Notes under the pieces: model-generated | Database searches by the model: none | Told to the model about the DNA's origin: nothing | Seen by the model: only the letters and a program-made list of their open reading frames with translations | In this document: one piece after another, positions 32,795 to 44,097 of the stretch | How the letters are laid out: every line of letters starts with the position of its first letter | Position numbering within the stretch: the stretch's first letter is position 1 | Position numbers and translations under genes: made by a program | Assembly: GCA_031213475.1 (NCBI GenBank) | Contig: JARUPZ010000013.1 | Location: 8,703,338 to 8,767,337 of the forward strand | DNA length: 64,000 nt | Reading direction: 5' to 3' | DNA from: Nereocystis luetkeana | Lineage: Eukaryota > Sar > Phaeophyceae > Laminariales > Laminariaceae

Positions 32795-34842
32795 CTTGCG
32801 GGCCGGTACTGTAGTTCGAACAGGGAAACAGGAACCATTGGCGTGCGTGCAAAGGTCTATATGGGGCATGTTGTACGCCGATGATGCAGGAATTGTCTCG
32901 ATGTCGGCTGAAGGGCTCGCGAAAATGATGGCAGTCATTGTGACTGTCTTCGAAGCAGCAGGCCTCACGGTGTCGGAAAAGAAGACGGAGACAATGGTCC
33001 TACAAACACCAGACCAGACAACCCTCGCACCATCGCTCGTCATGGAAGCGGCAGGCCAGAGGTATAAGCAGACGACCCAGTTTTTATACCTAGGCGGCGT
33101 TATCCACAAAACGCTGCCTTCTCGCTCGAAATCGACCGACAGATCCGCCTCATGCGAGCATGCCTCAAACGGTTCAGCCCGGAGTTGTATGGTAGGACGA
33201 CCGCCCCCCTTAGCCTTAAAGTCCGAATGCTGAAGGCCGAGGTGATTGAGACCCTGCTGCACGGGTGTGTGACGTGGACCCTCAGAGCGGAACACTTTGC
33301 CTTGCTTTGAACGGCTCACCACCAAGTCCTGTTGCGAGTCATTGGCTTCCAGCGCCGACTTCGTACGGACGATGCCACCCTCTCGTACGTGAGGGCCCTC
33401 AAGATGACACGTTGCGAGAGCATCGAAACGACCATTCGTAAACGGCGGCTGTTCTTGGCGGGGGGCGTGGCACGGCGACGCAAGGAGCGATTACCCAGCC
33501 GGGTAATGTTCGGGACGATAGCTGGTGGGGAGAACCCGAGACCAGGCGGACAGTGTAAGACTTGGCCTAGATACATAGTCGAACACTTTAGGGACTTCCG
33601 AGCCTCCGAAGGGTCAACGGAAGTTGCCCCCTTGGTGCTAGGAGTTGAGACTGCGTTGTGGTCCACTGCAGCCAAAAAGGCGGGGAAGTGGTACTGGGGG
33701 ATCTTGGAAGCAGCCGCACGGTTCATGGTGAGGTGGTACGAGGCTAAGGCAGAGATAAGTCGGCAGCGCCTCCCATCCGTCGTGGATGGTGTCCATGGGA
33801 GTGGGGGTGGAGGGAGCAACAGGAGAAGTGGCAGAAAGCCCGACCAAGGGAATGCGAAGAGGGGGGGGGGCAGGAGGGGTATAAGGGAAACTGCGGTAGA
33901 CGAAAGTAGGAAGGATATGGCCGACAGGGTAGCAAGGCACCAGGTCGACCAGGAAGTAGAACATGACCATACTACTAGTGCCACCAACTGGTGCAGCGGG
34001 TTCGAACATGGTCTTCCCTTGTCTTCTCTTTTTGTTTGTTTTTTTTCTTTCTTGCGCTGACTCTCCGTGATTTTCATTTGTTTTTTCTCTTCCTTTTCTG
34101 ATTGATACCAGGTAAGCCGTACTGAAGAAGCCGTGTGGCGTGGTTGGATGACGAACCTGCTCTGCTCGTTTTGTATTGTCTGTGCCAAGGGGATGGGCAT
34201 AGTTGACGAACGCAGGGCGGAGACGGCAGTCTGGGTAGCAAGGTTAGCAGGGAGAACCTGGCTATACTACTCGTACCACAAACTGCTGCCGCCACCTGGA
34301 GGATGCTTTGGGCTTTGGTCTGCCTGTTGTTTTGCCTTTCTTTGCTATTTCTTTCCCCTTGCTTGGTTCTTTGTCTTACTCTGTTTGCAAGCAGTGAAGT
34401 GGTGTTTTTGTTATTTTTTTCTTTTTTCCAGCCCGTTCCTTCTCAAGTGTTGCCCACCTCGCCTGCGGCGGGGGGGGCACGACAGATTCTTTCTCCTTGC
34501 TTTGGCTTTCATTTTTTTCTTTCTCTCTTTCGATTTGTCCACTTTGTTTTTGTTTTCTCTTTTTTAATTGCTTCTTTTTGTTTCTCTAATTCATAGATTG
34601 TGTATGTCGTGCCTGTCGTATCTAGTATGATGACATAGCATGGCATTGCCCACTGCAGTGCTTACTGCATACCAGGGTACCTGGTACGTGGCAACGTAGT
34701 ATCTCTGTGGCGTAGCTTTGTGACCACATAACTTGTCTCTCTTCTATAATAGGATTGAACAATCGGCACGACACTGGTTGTGCTGGATGTCGACGGGTAG
34801 AAACAACGGTTTAATGAGAAGAACGTACACACACACACACAC
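32795..34842 (+). mobile_element. LINE-B copy with partial RT (5'-truncated)
   Basis: The copy begins inside the RT domain just before motif C. It continues through the C-terminal region to about 33790 and a long T-rich 3' UTR, and ends GTTTAATGAGAAGAACGTAC with (AC)n at 34826-34842. The protein is related to LINE-A ([31 protein letters not shown]) but clearly distinct. The 3' UTR is shared with the tails at 2602, 49263 and 54806/60487. Confidence 0.8.
32796..34060 (+). pseudogene. LINE-B reverse transcriptase fragment, frameshift and stop
   Basis: The frame reads [11 protein letters not shown] (motif C) and QTTQFLYLGGVIH up to about 33108. A frame change follows and the protein goes on in another frame (SLEIDRQIRLMRACLKRFSP and [20 protein letters not shown]). 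A TGA near 33308 and a further segment from 33311 (HHQVLLRVIGFQRRLRTDD to the Gly/Arg-rich end) follow. The order of motifs matches the LINE-A protein. Missing motifs A and B plus the two lesions make it inactive. Confidence 0.8.
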
Positions 34843-34844
34843 TC

Positions 34845-35128
34845 GGCGAAATTGATCTTGACAGGCAAGCGGATCACCCGCCAAGCCACCGGGGACGCTG
34901 TAAGTTTGGAACAATGAAAATACGTCGTCAGCTGTGGGTTCGACTGGTTCATGGAATAGTTATTAATATTAAATAGTTGGTAGACACAGTATTAATTTAG
35001 TTGTACTACTAGAGTATTAATTCTCAATTTAGGAAGCTGCTCAATACCCCTCTCTATCCGTTTTTTTTTCAGACTAGTTGGGGGTTGTGCACAAGTTCTA
35101 TATGCTTCTTTATATGGAAGTGACCATC
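34845..35128. other. No recognised gene
   Basis: AT-rich stretch between LINE-B and SINE1 without a supported feature. Confidence 0.4.
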
Positions 35129-35130
35129 AC

Positions 35131-35485
35131 TTTTTTTTTGTTTTTTGTTTTTTTTCTCATCCCATCCATTTTCTTCGCACATTTTCTTCTCTCTCTCCTT
35201 CCTACTGGTAACTCAGATCCGGGGTCACATAAGCAGGCTCTTCTCCCCCCCTTCCCGCTACGGTACGTGCCTTCATTTTTATCGCGAGAAGATTTCAGCC
35301 TCTTCTTCCCTCGTCGACTCGCATCGAATTGTGCCTACCCACGCTGCAAGGCGCTCTCAACAACTGAATCCTTTTTTCTTTTTCTTTTTGCAAATAAAGT
35401 CAAGGTCCGACCCACCTGGGGCTCGAACCCAGGACTCAAACAAGTAGAATTCGAGGTTAACCACTTGAACCACCGGGGCGACCGG
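35131..35485 (-). mobile_element. SINE1 copy 3 (inverted)
   Basis: The T-rich tail lies at 35131-35160 and the tRNA-like head at 35405-35485, where GGGCTCGAACCC (box B, reversed) and CCACTTGAACCA (box A, reversed) are visible. The body is close to copies 1 and 2. Confidence 0.85.
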
Positions 35486-35630
35486 CTTCTACAGCTGAAT
35501 TTTGGTACGACTCGAAATTTCTTGATAGATTTAGTAATTAGTGGTGGGAATGGATGGGAACAGACGACCACGAATGTATATCGCAGGGGAAGATGTAAAG
35601 GCTGAGTCTAACAATTTTTTTTTTTTTGTT

Positions 35631-37178
35631 ATTGAAAAAGGCTGGAAGTTTGGATTTTCCAACGGCAAAAATACACACCAGATCGGTGCGCCATGCCCCA
35701 TGTATGTGCCGTTTTATCGTGATTTCGGTTATATTTAATGGGATGACTGAAAGAACAGAACAGCACCGACATTTTGAACTCCACGTGGACGACGACACGA
35801 ACGAGAGTCGCTCACGCCCGGTTGGGCGATCAACCTTCACCACCAGCTTCTCCAAGGAAGCAGCTTAATGTGGAACCCCCTGGGGAGCCGCGTAGGGGGA
35901 TTGATAGTCGCTGAACCAGCAAGGAGCTCTCGCCCTCGCGGAGCGTGTCACTTAGCCGCTTGCGAGCGTGAGCTGCTCGCGGCGGTCGCGGTAGCCAGAA
36001 AAAAAAAAGTTAGAGAGTTTTGATACTGCTGCTGCTGTTGTCTCGTGCTATTTGTTTCCAAAGTTGTTTAGCCTAGAGCATCTATCTGCAGCTGGCCGGC
36101 CGCAAGGAACAAGATGGTGGCCAAGTTACTGATGTCCTAACCCTCCGTGGTGGCCGATGCACAAGTGTTGGAGCCCAGCTGTGAACAAGCGTAACCAAGC
36201 ATGTAGCGTCGTCACCCGTCATGAACTCAGTCTATGACCTAAACAAAATTGTAGAATGCCACCGAGGTCTTGTGCAAAAACAATTTTTGTCACTTTCAGA
36301 GTTGATCATAAAAGGTCTCCAAAAAAAAACATTTCATCGAATTTCAGGCCGGATCTTATGCAATTTTTTTTAAGGTGATTATATGACTGTTTACCGAGGC
36401 TTCGGGGTATCTGGTCCCATATCTGATCAGATTTTATCAAAATCACGTCTTATGGGGCCTGTTTGGTGGGGGAAATGTTCTTCCGAGATTTTACATGTAT
36501 CACTCCTGAAATTCCTTGAAATGTTTTTTTTGGCAGCCTTTTCTGATCAACTCTGAAAGTGATAAAATTTGGCTTTGCACTAGACCTTGATGGCATTAGT
36601 ATACCATTTTGTCTAGGTTATAGACTGGGTTCATGACGGGTTACGACGCTGCATGCTTGGTTACGCTTGTACACAGCTGGCCTCCAACACTTGTGCATCG
36701 GCCACCACGGAGAGGGAGGGCATCAGTACCTTGGCCACCATCGTGTCCCTTGCGGCTGCCCAACTGCAGCTGCTCGAGGCAAAACTTTGGAAACGAATAG
36801 GACGAGACTACAGCAGCAGTATCAAAACAATCAAACGATATTTTTCTGACTACGACCGCCGCAAGCAGCTCATCATGCTCCGCGAAGGCAAGAGCTCCTT
36901 GCTGGTTCAGCGACTAGCAAACCCCTTACGCAGCTACCCAGGGGGTTCCACATTCCGCTGCTTCCTTCGAGGAGCTGGTGGTGAAGGTTGATCGCCCAAC
37001 CCGGCGTGAGCGACTCTTGTTCGTGTCGTGGTCCACGTGGCGTTCAAAATGTCGGTTGTGCTCTGTTTTTTTAGTTCTCCCATGAAATATAACCAAAATC
37101 ACGATAAGACGGCAGATGGCGCACCGATCTGGTGTGGCTTTTTGCCGGTGGAAAATCCGACTTCCTGCCTTTTTCAAT
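35631..37178. mobile_element. Large inverted-repeat (foldback) element
   Basis: The left arm (35631 to about 36355) and right arm (about 36495-37178) are inverted copies of each other over about 700 bp, with moderate divergence and a spacer of about 140 bp. Outer ends are ATTGAAAAAGGCTGGAAGT and its partner. No transposase is visible, and frames on both arms mirror each other. The spacer (GACTGTTTACCGAGGCTTCG onward) recurs inverted outside the right arm at 37230-37335. This suggests a larger unit or an inversion event. A foldback transposon or a head-to-head pair of one element are both possible. Confidence 0.7.
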
Positions 37179-37333
37179 CACTCAAACATTTTTGCACGAC
37201 CCAGCGTCAGGAGTTATAAAGTTTCGGAGGGATTTTTTTCCCACCAATAGGCCCCATAAGACGTGATTTTGCTAAAATCTTATCAGATATGGGACCAGAT
37301 ACCGCCAAACCTCCGTAAACAGTCATATAATAA

Positions 37334-37447
37334 TGAGGCGAGCGAGCGAAGCGAGCCTTTTTTTACTTGGTTTGTAACCAAGGAAAGAAAAGCCTCTTCT
37401 TCATAACGGCTCGGGTACGAGGGTAGGGTGCCTGTTTTGATTTTTTC
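37334..37447 (+). repeat. Short hairpin-rich element, copy 2
   Basis: Starts GAGGCGAGCGAGCGAAGCGA, holds CTTGGTTTGTAACCAAG and ends GTTTTGATTTTTTCTG. (GT)n follows, then R18 copy B. Confidence 0.55.
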
Positions 37448-37454
37448 TGTATGT

Positions 37455-39250
37455 GTGTGTCAGTTGGTGTGTGGATTCAACATTTTTTTTGTCCACCTTT
37501 CACCACCGCGCTCGACGCACACGCCACCAAATCCAGTCCCGGCGGGCTCTGTGCACGCACACACACGCAAGAGACTTTCACGTCCTGGTGGGGTGGAAAA
37601 TCGTTAACAGTTCGTCGAGCTAGGTGCGGCAACGTGTGTAGGCACGTCTGTGCTGGGCCGTGTTCAAAATACAGAATCATAACGTTTTTTGTGCCTGTGC
37701 CAACAACAACAGCAGCAGACAGACTGCGCCTGCCCACAGCATGCACACTGTGCCTGCCCACAGCAGGCAGACTATGCTTGTCCACAGCAGGCAGACTGGG
37801 CCTGTCCACAGCAGGCAGACTGGGCCTGTCCACAGCAGGCAGACTGGGCCTGTCCACAGCAGGCAGACTGGGCCTATCCACAGCAGGAAGATTGAGCCTG
37901 TCCGCAGCACTCAACAGCAGGCAGACTGGGCATGTCCACAGCTGCTTAGCAGGCTTTGTTTTTTTACGAGTAGCTCTTTCTTCTACCTACGTACGTACCT
38001 GGTAATAACTAACGAAACCCGACTACGAGTAGTCATAATAGGCAGACTTCGCCTGTCTGTCCACAGCAACGTTCGGGCCATGTGCTGCAAGTAAGTGATA
38101 TTGTCAGGGCTACCCTCCTACTGACGAGGGGACGGAGAAACAGGAGAAGATCTGCTGTAGTTGTACAGCAGTCAGTAGTAGTGGTGGCACCTGCTACGAG
38201 AACCTCTGTTGGATACATGTATGTCGTATCAGAGGTTGTGGATATTTCGTCTTTAAATTATGAGGGTGGAATCAGGAACCACACACACAACATCGAGTAC
38301 GGTGTACAAAGGGCACAAGCCAAGGGTACTGCGACGCTGACCCTGGCCTCGTGGATCCTACTGCTACTGCTGTTGCTGCTGTTTTGCTGCTGGAGAAGCT
38401 CTGATGTAGATGATGCACAGCAGCAGTAGTTGTGGCACCTGCTACGAGAAGCTCTTTTGGGCATGCCATTCTCGTGTTGTCGTCTCGAAAATATTATGCC
38501 GACTCTCGGGGTGGGAAGCAGGAAACATAATTAAAAAAACGAGTGCAGGGTACGTACTATACAGTACGTGTGTGTATATGTACGCGTACAAAGGGTGCAA
38601 GGGTTAGACCGACAAGCCGAGCGCACGGCGACGCTGACCCTGGCCTCGTGTGACCTACTGCTACTGGTGCTGCTGCTGCTGTTATGGTGCGGGAGGCGCA
38701 CTGCTGCTGTAGATATCGTACATCAGTCCAAGTAAAGTTGTGGTGACACCTGTTGCGAAAAATAAGCTCTTTCTGTTGGACAAAACATCTGAGATGCAGA
38801 TTTTTATTGTGCTGAATTTCAACCAGAAAACACTCTGCTGGACAAAACTTGTCGAGTGTTGTGTGTTCTTGACTCTTTCTTCCCGTCGACATCCAGCACC
38901 ACAGCAGTGTCCGTGCCGATTCCTCAATCCCTGAGAGATACTGGTACAAACAAGTTCTGTGGTACAGCAGTGCAGATTTCGGCTTCAAATTATTGTGCCG
39001 GATTTCGAGATGGAAACCAGGATACACACGACCAAACCCAGTACTTCTTCATATCAAGAGCCAGGAGAGGCCAAGAACATCTACGAAAATTATAAAGATG
39101 CACCCACGACGGCGTACAGCAGTAGCACAGTAGTAGTCGTACGTGGTAGATATTCCTTCGTGTTCGTTCGTTCAGCACAATTCAAAATAATCCGTATGCG
39201 CCCAGCATGATGCATCGCAGATATGACTACTACTGCAGGTATTACCGAGG
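37455..39250 (+). mobile_element. R18 repeat, copy B
   Basis: Sense-strand R18 copy with one 254-bp unit. It has the 24-bp minisatellite at 37725-37945 and the CAGCAG/CTGCTG blocks, and ends in GCATCGCAGATATGACTACT near 39231 followed by GCAGGTATTACCGAGGTCGC. That end is the intact form of the site where E1 is inserted in copy C. It has a TACCTGGTA at 37996-38004. Confidence 0.8.
37725..37945 (+). repeat. 24-bp minisatellite in R18 copy B
   Basis: About nine units with GGCAGACTGGGCCTGTCCAC. The unit has no stop in several frames, which explains the overlapping open frames here (LSTAGRLG, QQADWACP, HSRQTGPV). I do not regard any as a gene. Confidence 0.9.
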
Positions 39251-39353
39251 TCGCGCCTCATTACCACCAATTACCAGTAACCAGAAAAAACCCATAAGAT
39301 CCGGCCTAAAAGTTATGTCCGCCTACGCTGCTACGACGAGACGCAATTATATT

Positions 39354-39462
39354 GAGGCGAACAAACGAAGCGAGCCTTTTTTTACTTGGTTTTTTAACCA
39401 AGGAAAAAAAAGCCTCTTCATAACGGCTCGGGTACGCGGGTAGGGTGCCGGTTTTGATTTTT
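39354..39462 (+). repeat. Short hairpin-rich element, copy 3
   Basis: Starts GAGGCGAACAAACGAAGCGA and has the TTGGTTTTTTAACCAAG hairpin. It is followed directly by the LINE-A tail at 39466. Confidence 0.55.
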
Positions 39463-39465
39463 TCT

Positions 39466-39615
39466 ATATGTTGTTGTTGTTTGTTGTTGTTGTTCTCACA
39501 TTAACTCACAATTCAATGCAGTCCGTGGTCGCAGGACAGGCTCCAATAACTCTGGAGTGGAAGAAATACCTCAAGTAAAAACAGAGGCAAAAAAAAAACA
39601 AAAAACAGGCATACG
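39466..39615 (-). mobile_element. LINE-A 3' tail copy 4 (about 150 bp)
   Basis: (GTT)n plus CTCACATTAACTCACAATTC and GTGGTCGCAGGACAGGCTCC match the LINE-A 3' end. The copy stops after 150 bp at an A-rich run and is followed by R18 copy C. Confidence 0.8.
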
Positions 39616-39624
39616 CACTCCGTG

Positions 39625-41371
39625 TGTGTGTGAGTTGGTGTGTGGATTCAACATTTCTTTGGTCCACCTTTCACCACCGCGCTCGACGCACACGCCACCA
39701 AATACAGTCCCGGCGGGCTCTGTGCACGCACACACACGCAAGACACTTTCTTGTTCTGGTGGGGTGGAACAGTTCGTCGAGCTAGGTGCGGCAACGTGTG
39801 TAGGCACGTCTGTGCTGGGCCGTGTTCAAAATACAAAATCATACCTGGTAACGGTTTTTGTGCCTGCGCCAACAGCAGGCAGACTGCGCCTGTCCACAGC
39901 ATGCACACTGTGCCTGCCCACAGCAGGCAGACTATGCTAGTCCACAGCAGGCAGACTGGGCCTGTCCACAGCAGGCAGACTGGGCCTGTCCACAGCAGGC
40001 AGACTGGGCCTATCCACAGCAGGAAGATTGAGCCTGTCCGCAGCACTCAACAGCAGGCAGACTGGGCCTGTCCACAGCTGCTTAGCAGGCAGACAGACGG
40101 CTTTGTTTTTTTAGCTCTTTCTTCTACCTACGTACGTACCTAGTAATAACTAGCGAAACCCGACTACGAGTAGTCATAGGCAGACTTCGCCTGTCTGTCC
40201 ACAGCAACGTTCGGGCCATGTGCTGCAAGTGATATTGTCAGGGCTACCCTCCTACTGACGAGGGGACGGAGAAACAGGAGAAGATTTGCTGTAGTTGTAC
40301 AGCAGTCAGTAGTAGTGGTGGCACCTGCTACGAGAACCTCTGTTGGATACATGTATGTCGTATCAGAGGTTGTAGATATTTCGTCTTCAAATTATGAGGG
40401 TGGAATCAGGAACCACACACAAAACATCGAGTACGGTGTACAAAGGGCACAAGCCGAGCGTACTGCGACGCTGACCCTGGCGTCGTGGATCCTACTGCTA
40501 CTGCTGCTGCTGCTGTTTTGCTGCTGGAGAAGCTCTGATGTAGTAGATGTTGTACAGCTGCAGTAGTTGGGGCACCTGCTACGAGAAGCTCATTTGGGCA
40601 TGCCATGTTCGTGTTGTCGTCTCGAAAATATTATGCCGACTCTCGAGGTGGGAAGCAGGAAACATAATTAAAAAAACGAGTGCAGGGTACGTACTACAGT
40701 ACGTGTGTGTATATGTACGCGTACAAAGGGTGCAAGGGTTAGACCGACAAGCCGAGCGTACGGCGACGCTGACCCTGGCCTCGTGTGCCCTACTGCTACT
40801 GGTGCTGCTGCTGCTACTGTTATGGTGCGGGAGGCGCACTGCTGCTGTAGATGTCGTACATCAGTCCAAGTAAAGTTGTGGTGACACCTGTTGCGAAAAA
40901 GAAACTCTTTCTGTTGGACAAAACATCTGAGATGCAGATTTTGATTATTATTATTGTGGTGAATTTTAACCAGGAAACACTCTGCTGGACAAAACATGTC
41001 GAGTGTTGTGTGTTCTTGACTCTTTCTACCCGTCGACATCCAGCACCACAGCAGTGTCCGTGCCGATTCCTCAATCCCTGAGAGATACAAGTTCTGCGGT
41101 ACAGCAGTGCAGATTTCGTCTTCAAATTAGTATGCCGGATTTCGAGGTGGAAACCAGGATACACACGACCAAGTCCAGTACTTCTTCATATCAAGAGCCA
41201 GGAGAGGCCAAGCAAATTTACGAAAATTATTGAGATGCACCCACGACGGCGTACAGCAGTAGTATTACAGTAGTCTGTACGTGGTAGATATTCCTTCGTG
41301 TTCGTTCGTTCAGGACAATACCTGGTACAAAATAATCCGTATGCGCCCAGCATGATGCATCGCAGATATGA
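39625..41371 (+). mobile_element. R18 repeat, copy C (split by E1)
   Basis: Copy C parallels copy B and contains two clean 7-bp insertions relative to copies A and B, both TACCTGGTA sites (39842-39850 and 41319-41327). At 41371 it is interrupted by LTR element E1. Its last block resumes at 45665 (CTACTGCAGGTGTTACCGAG) and ends near 45709. Confidence 0.8.
39880..40085 (+). repeat. 24-bp minisatellite in R18 copy C
   Basis: About eight units of the same 24-bp family as in copies A and B, with fewer complete units than copy B. Confidence 0.9.
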
Positions 41372-41375
41372 CTAC

Positions 41376-41672
41376 TGTTACGGTTCGGTTGACCGTCTCA
41401 GGAGTTATGATGACATAGAGGCGTTTTCATATTGTAGCTCCGTTCCGGACGGAAGGTTTCATCCCTCTTCCGTCTCACTCAGTTCCCGCGACCATCACCA
41501 CGGTCACGGAACAAGCAATCACTTACCATCTAGCCATCTCCAGTTGGAGCCTCTTCACAGAAGAACCACAAGCTCGCCCTACTCTCCTGGAGACCTAGGA
41601 GCGCACCTCTCGACTCGGTCGGACTCAAGCTCTGCTCTGTCACTGAGCCCAGGGAGCCAGCCTTCCGTTTCA
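41376..41672 (+). repeat. E1 5' LTR with 143-bp deletion
   Basis: 297 bp against 440 bp for the 3' LTR. The missing part lies between GTCACTGAG and CCCAGG of the full LTR. Both ends (TGTTACGG, CCGTTTCA) are intact. Confidence 0.9.
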
Positions 41673-43484
41673 TGGTGTTCAGTCCCTGTACATGCTGCGC
41701 GCTTACTGCACGGGTTTGCATTTCCCGTGCCGGAACGAGCGGCGGCCTTCGCGCCTCCGACCTGTTCCTTTCGATTTTATTTTTTATCTTGAGTAACTTT
41801 TTTGGTAGCTGCGGGTGGCAGCGTTTTATTGTTTTTTTTTTGTGTGTTGCACCTCGCCTTTCCTTTGCCTCTACGGGGGGTACACGCGCTGATAGCGCTC
41901 TTCCTGCAAGCAACTCTGACCCACCGCTGACCACATGCAACCATGGACCACGTGGAAACTCAACCCCACTGGTACCTACTACGGGGTAGGCTGTATCACG
42001 GATACAGCAGCAGCAGTACTGCGCGTCCCGCGCGTACGATAACACCCATGACTCTGAACGGGTGCTCATTATTTAGGGGGTCTGTACTCAATTAATTATT
42101 TTATTACGGTGGGGAATGCCTGAGTACCTGGTATAATTCATGATGCATGACACAACCAGGAAGCGACTTGCTCCCTGGCGCGTGTCCACATCGTTGATTC
42201 TCACTCTGGTACCCTGAGTTTGCGTGCTTGGCTCGACGTGTATTGAACAAATGGCGCAGGTGGGAGCCGGCAGCGCACTTGTCAGACCCCCATCACCTTT
42301 TCCACACAGCAGCCAAAATAAAGAATGGATGAAAAATAAGCGTAAGCCTGACGATGATGCGGGGTTTGAGAGCGCGAGTGTCCAAGTGCGCTCGCTGAGA
42401 CTCTCAGGCTCGTGTTCCACAAGCCAGCTGCTGTCACGTACGTCGTTACTGCCGTCGCTTGCCGTCACGTGCTTGTGTGCTGCCCTTACCACGTGCGTGT
42501 ATGTTGCCGCTGCCGTCGCCGCCTCGCCACGTTTCGTTGCTGCTGTTATCTGTGAAATAAAAATGCCTCACGGCTAACGCAACATACTAATTTAACGCAC
42601 GTCCTTTTCCATCCCCCTTTCTTAGTTATTGTTCTGGCAAGTTAGAGGTCGATAAGCATCCCTGCAAACCTTGCAAGCCACGTTTTTCATTTTTATGTGT
42701 CTTGGTAATAACGTTATAACTGTGAGTCAGATCATTTTTAATAGACTACAGCAGTAGGCCAAATTACGTACGTACGAGTATACACTGTGGTATTGCATGT
42801 CGACCTCTCTATCTCTCTCTTCAGTAGGTTCACGGTACCGGCCTACCGCTGTTGTACGGCGATGTTACTGCTGTACTGCGTTTTGGCCACCCCAACCGCG
42901 GCTGTACTGCGATTTTGCGGCTGTACTGCGATTTTGCTTTTTCGTTTGCCGCCGTTGTTATTTTTTTTTACTCTGATCATTATTTTTTTTTGTTCACTTT
43001 TGCTATTCATTTTAATTGTCTTAACAAAACCGTGTGCGCTGCTGTACTGCGATTTTGCTGATGTACTGCGATTTTGCTACCGCCCGACTGACTACTGCTG
43101 TGCCGTGATTTCGCGCCACTGCCTTGGTACGGTTATGCGTGGTTTTCTCGCTGATCCTATGCTAATTTCCTGTACTGCTGTACTGCGGCGTGTCTGTTAA
43201 CGTTATGTTCTTTCGTCTTCTGCACGTTTTGCCGCTGTTGTTATTTTTTTTACTCTGATCATTATTTATTTTTGTTCACTTTTGCTATTCATTTTAATGT
43301 CTTAACAAAACCGTGTGCGCTGCTGTACTGCGATTTTGCTGCTGTACTGCGATTTTGCTACCGCCCGACTGACTACTGCTGTGCCGTGATTTCGCGCCAC
43401 TGCCTTACCTTAGTACGGTTATGCGTGGTTTTCTCGCTGATCCTATGCTAATTTCCTGTTCTGCTGTACTGCGGCGTGTCTGTT
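41673..43484 (+). other. E1 internal sequence, mostly non-coding
   Basis: TGGTGTTCAGTCC at 41673-41685 is in primer-binding position. It differs from the E3 site by two transitions. No retroviral-type motif is found up to 43485. A segment with GCTGTACTGCGATTTTGC repeats occurs twice (about 42840-43200 and 43205-43485), a duplication of roughly 300 bp. A TACCTGGTA site lies at 42125-42133. Confidence 0.6.
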
Positions 43485-43951
43485 ATGCGTGGGGCGCGGA
43501 TTTCAAACTGCCAGTTGAAGGAGTCAATTCGCCAGTGTTAGACTCGCTCGTGACCTGCCGCAGATCGACCACTGCCTCCGGCACCACTAGATGGGAGTAC
43601 AAGGGGAGATCGAGAGAGGGAGTAGAGACAGGATGGCGAACTGGGAATGACGTGTTACAGAGTTTTACACCCTTGCAGTTGGACGGTTTCATCGCACTCT
43701 GACACTTGTACAACCCCGACCCTACTAAAGACACGACCCCAGTCTCAGTCACCCCTCGTACACCCGCCCTTCGTCGTCGCGAAGCCTTGACGCTGTTTCC
43801 GATAGGGTTTACCATCTGGAAGGACTTTGGCGGTGGGTTGCGACTGCAGGGGCAAGTGTACGATTACAGAGACCGCTACTGGCGAGTGCGCTACACCGAT
43901 AACAACTGGGAAGAACTGACCCGTCGCGAGATGGAACGGCTGCAGGACTGA
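43485..43951 (+). pseudogene. E1 pol C-terminal extension remnant
   Basis: This matches the frames at 51990-52400 and 57155-57660: WGADFKLPVEGVNSPVLDSL, then LTLFPIGFTIWKDFGGGLRL and VYDYRDRYWRVRYTDNNWEE, ending LTRREMERLQD. A TGA replaces the TGG codon of the other copies (FIAL-stop-HLYN). The YDY..YWRVRY.D..WEEL pattern resembles small SH3-like chromo/tudor folds at integrase ends, which in other gypsy elements steer insertion. That role is inferred. Confidence 0.65.
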
Positions 43952-44097
43952 AACGATCCACGCTCTGCATGGACGAAGATCTGTTCCTTCATCCGGCAAT
44001 TCCGGCGAGGATCCTCCCCTGCGAAGACCTTCCCCTGCGAAGATCTTCCCCTGCAAACATCTCTCTAATTCATCTAGTGTTTCTGCTTGCTTTTGGT

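Noticed and set aside
37477-38094. Open frames with QQADWACP, STAGRLGL or VDRPSLPA repeats (also near 5518-5973 and 39648-40143)
   Set aside because: They come from a 24-bp minisatellite without stops in several frames of both strands, and differ between R18 copies outside it.
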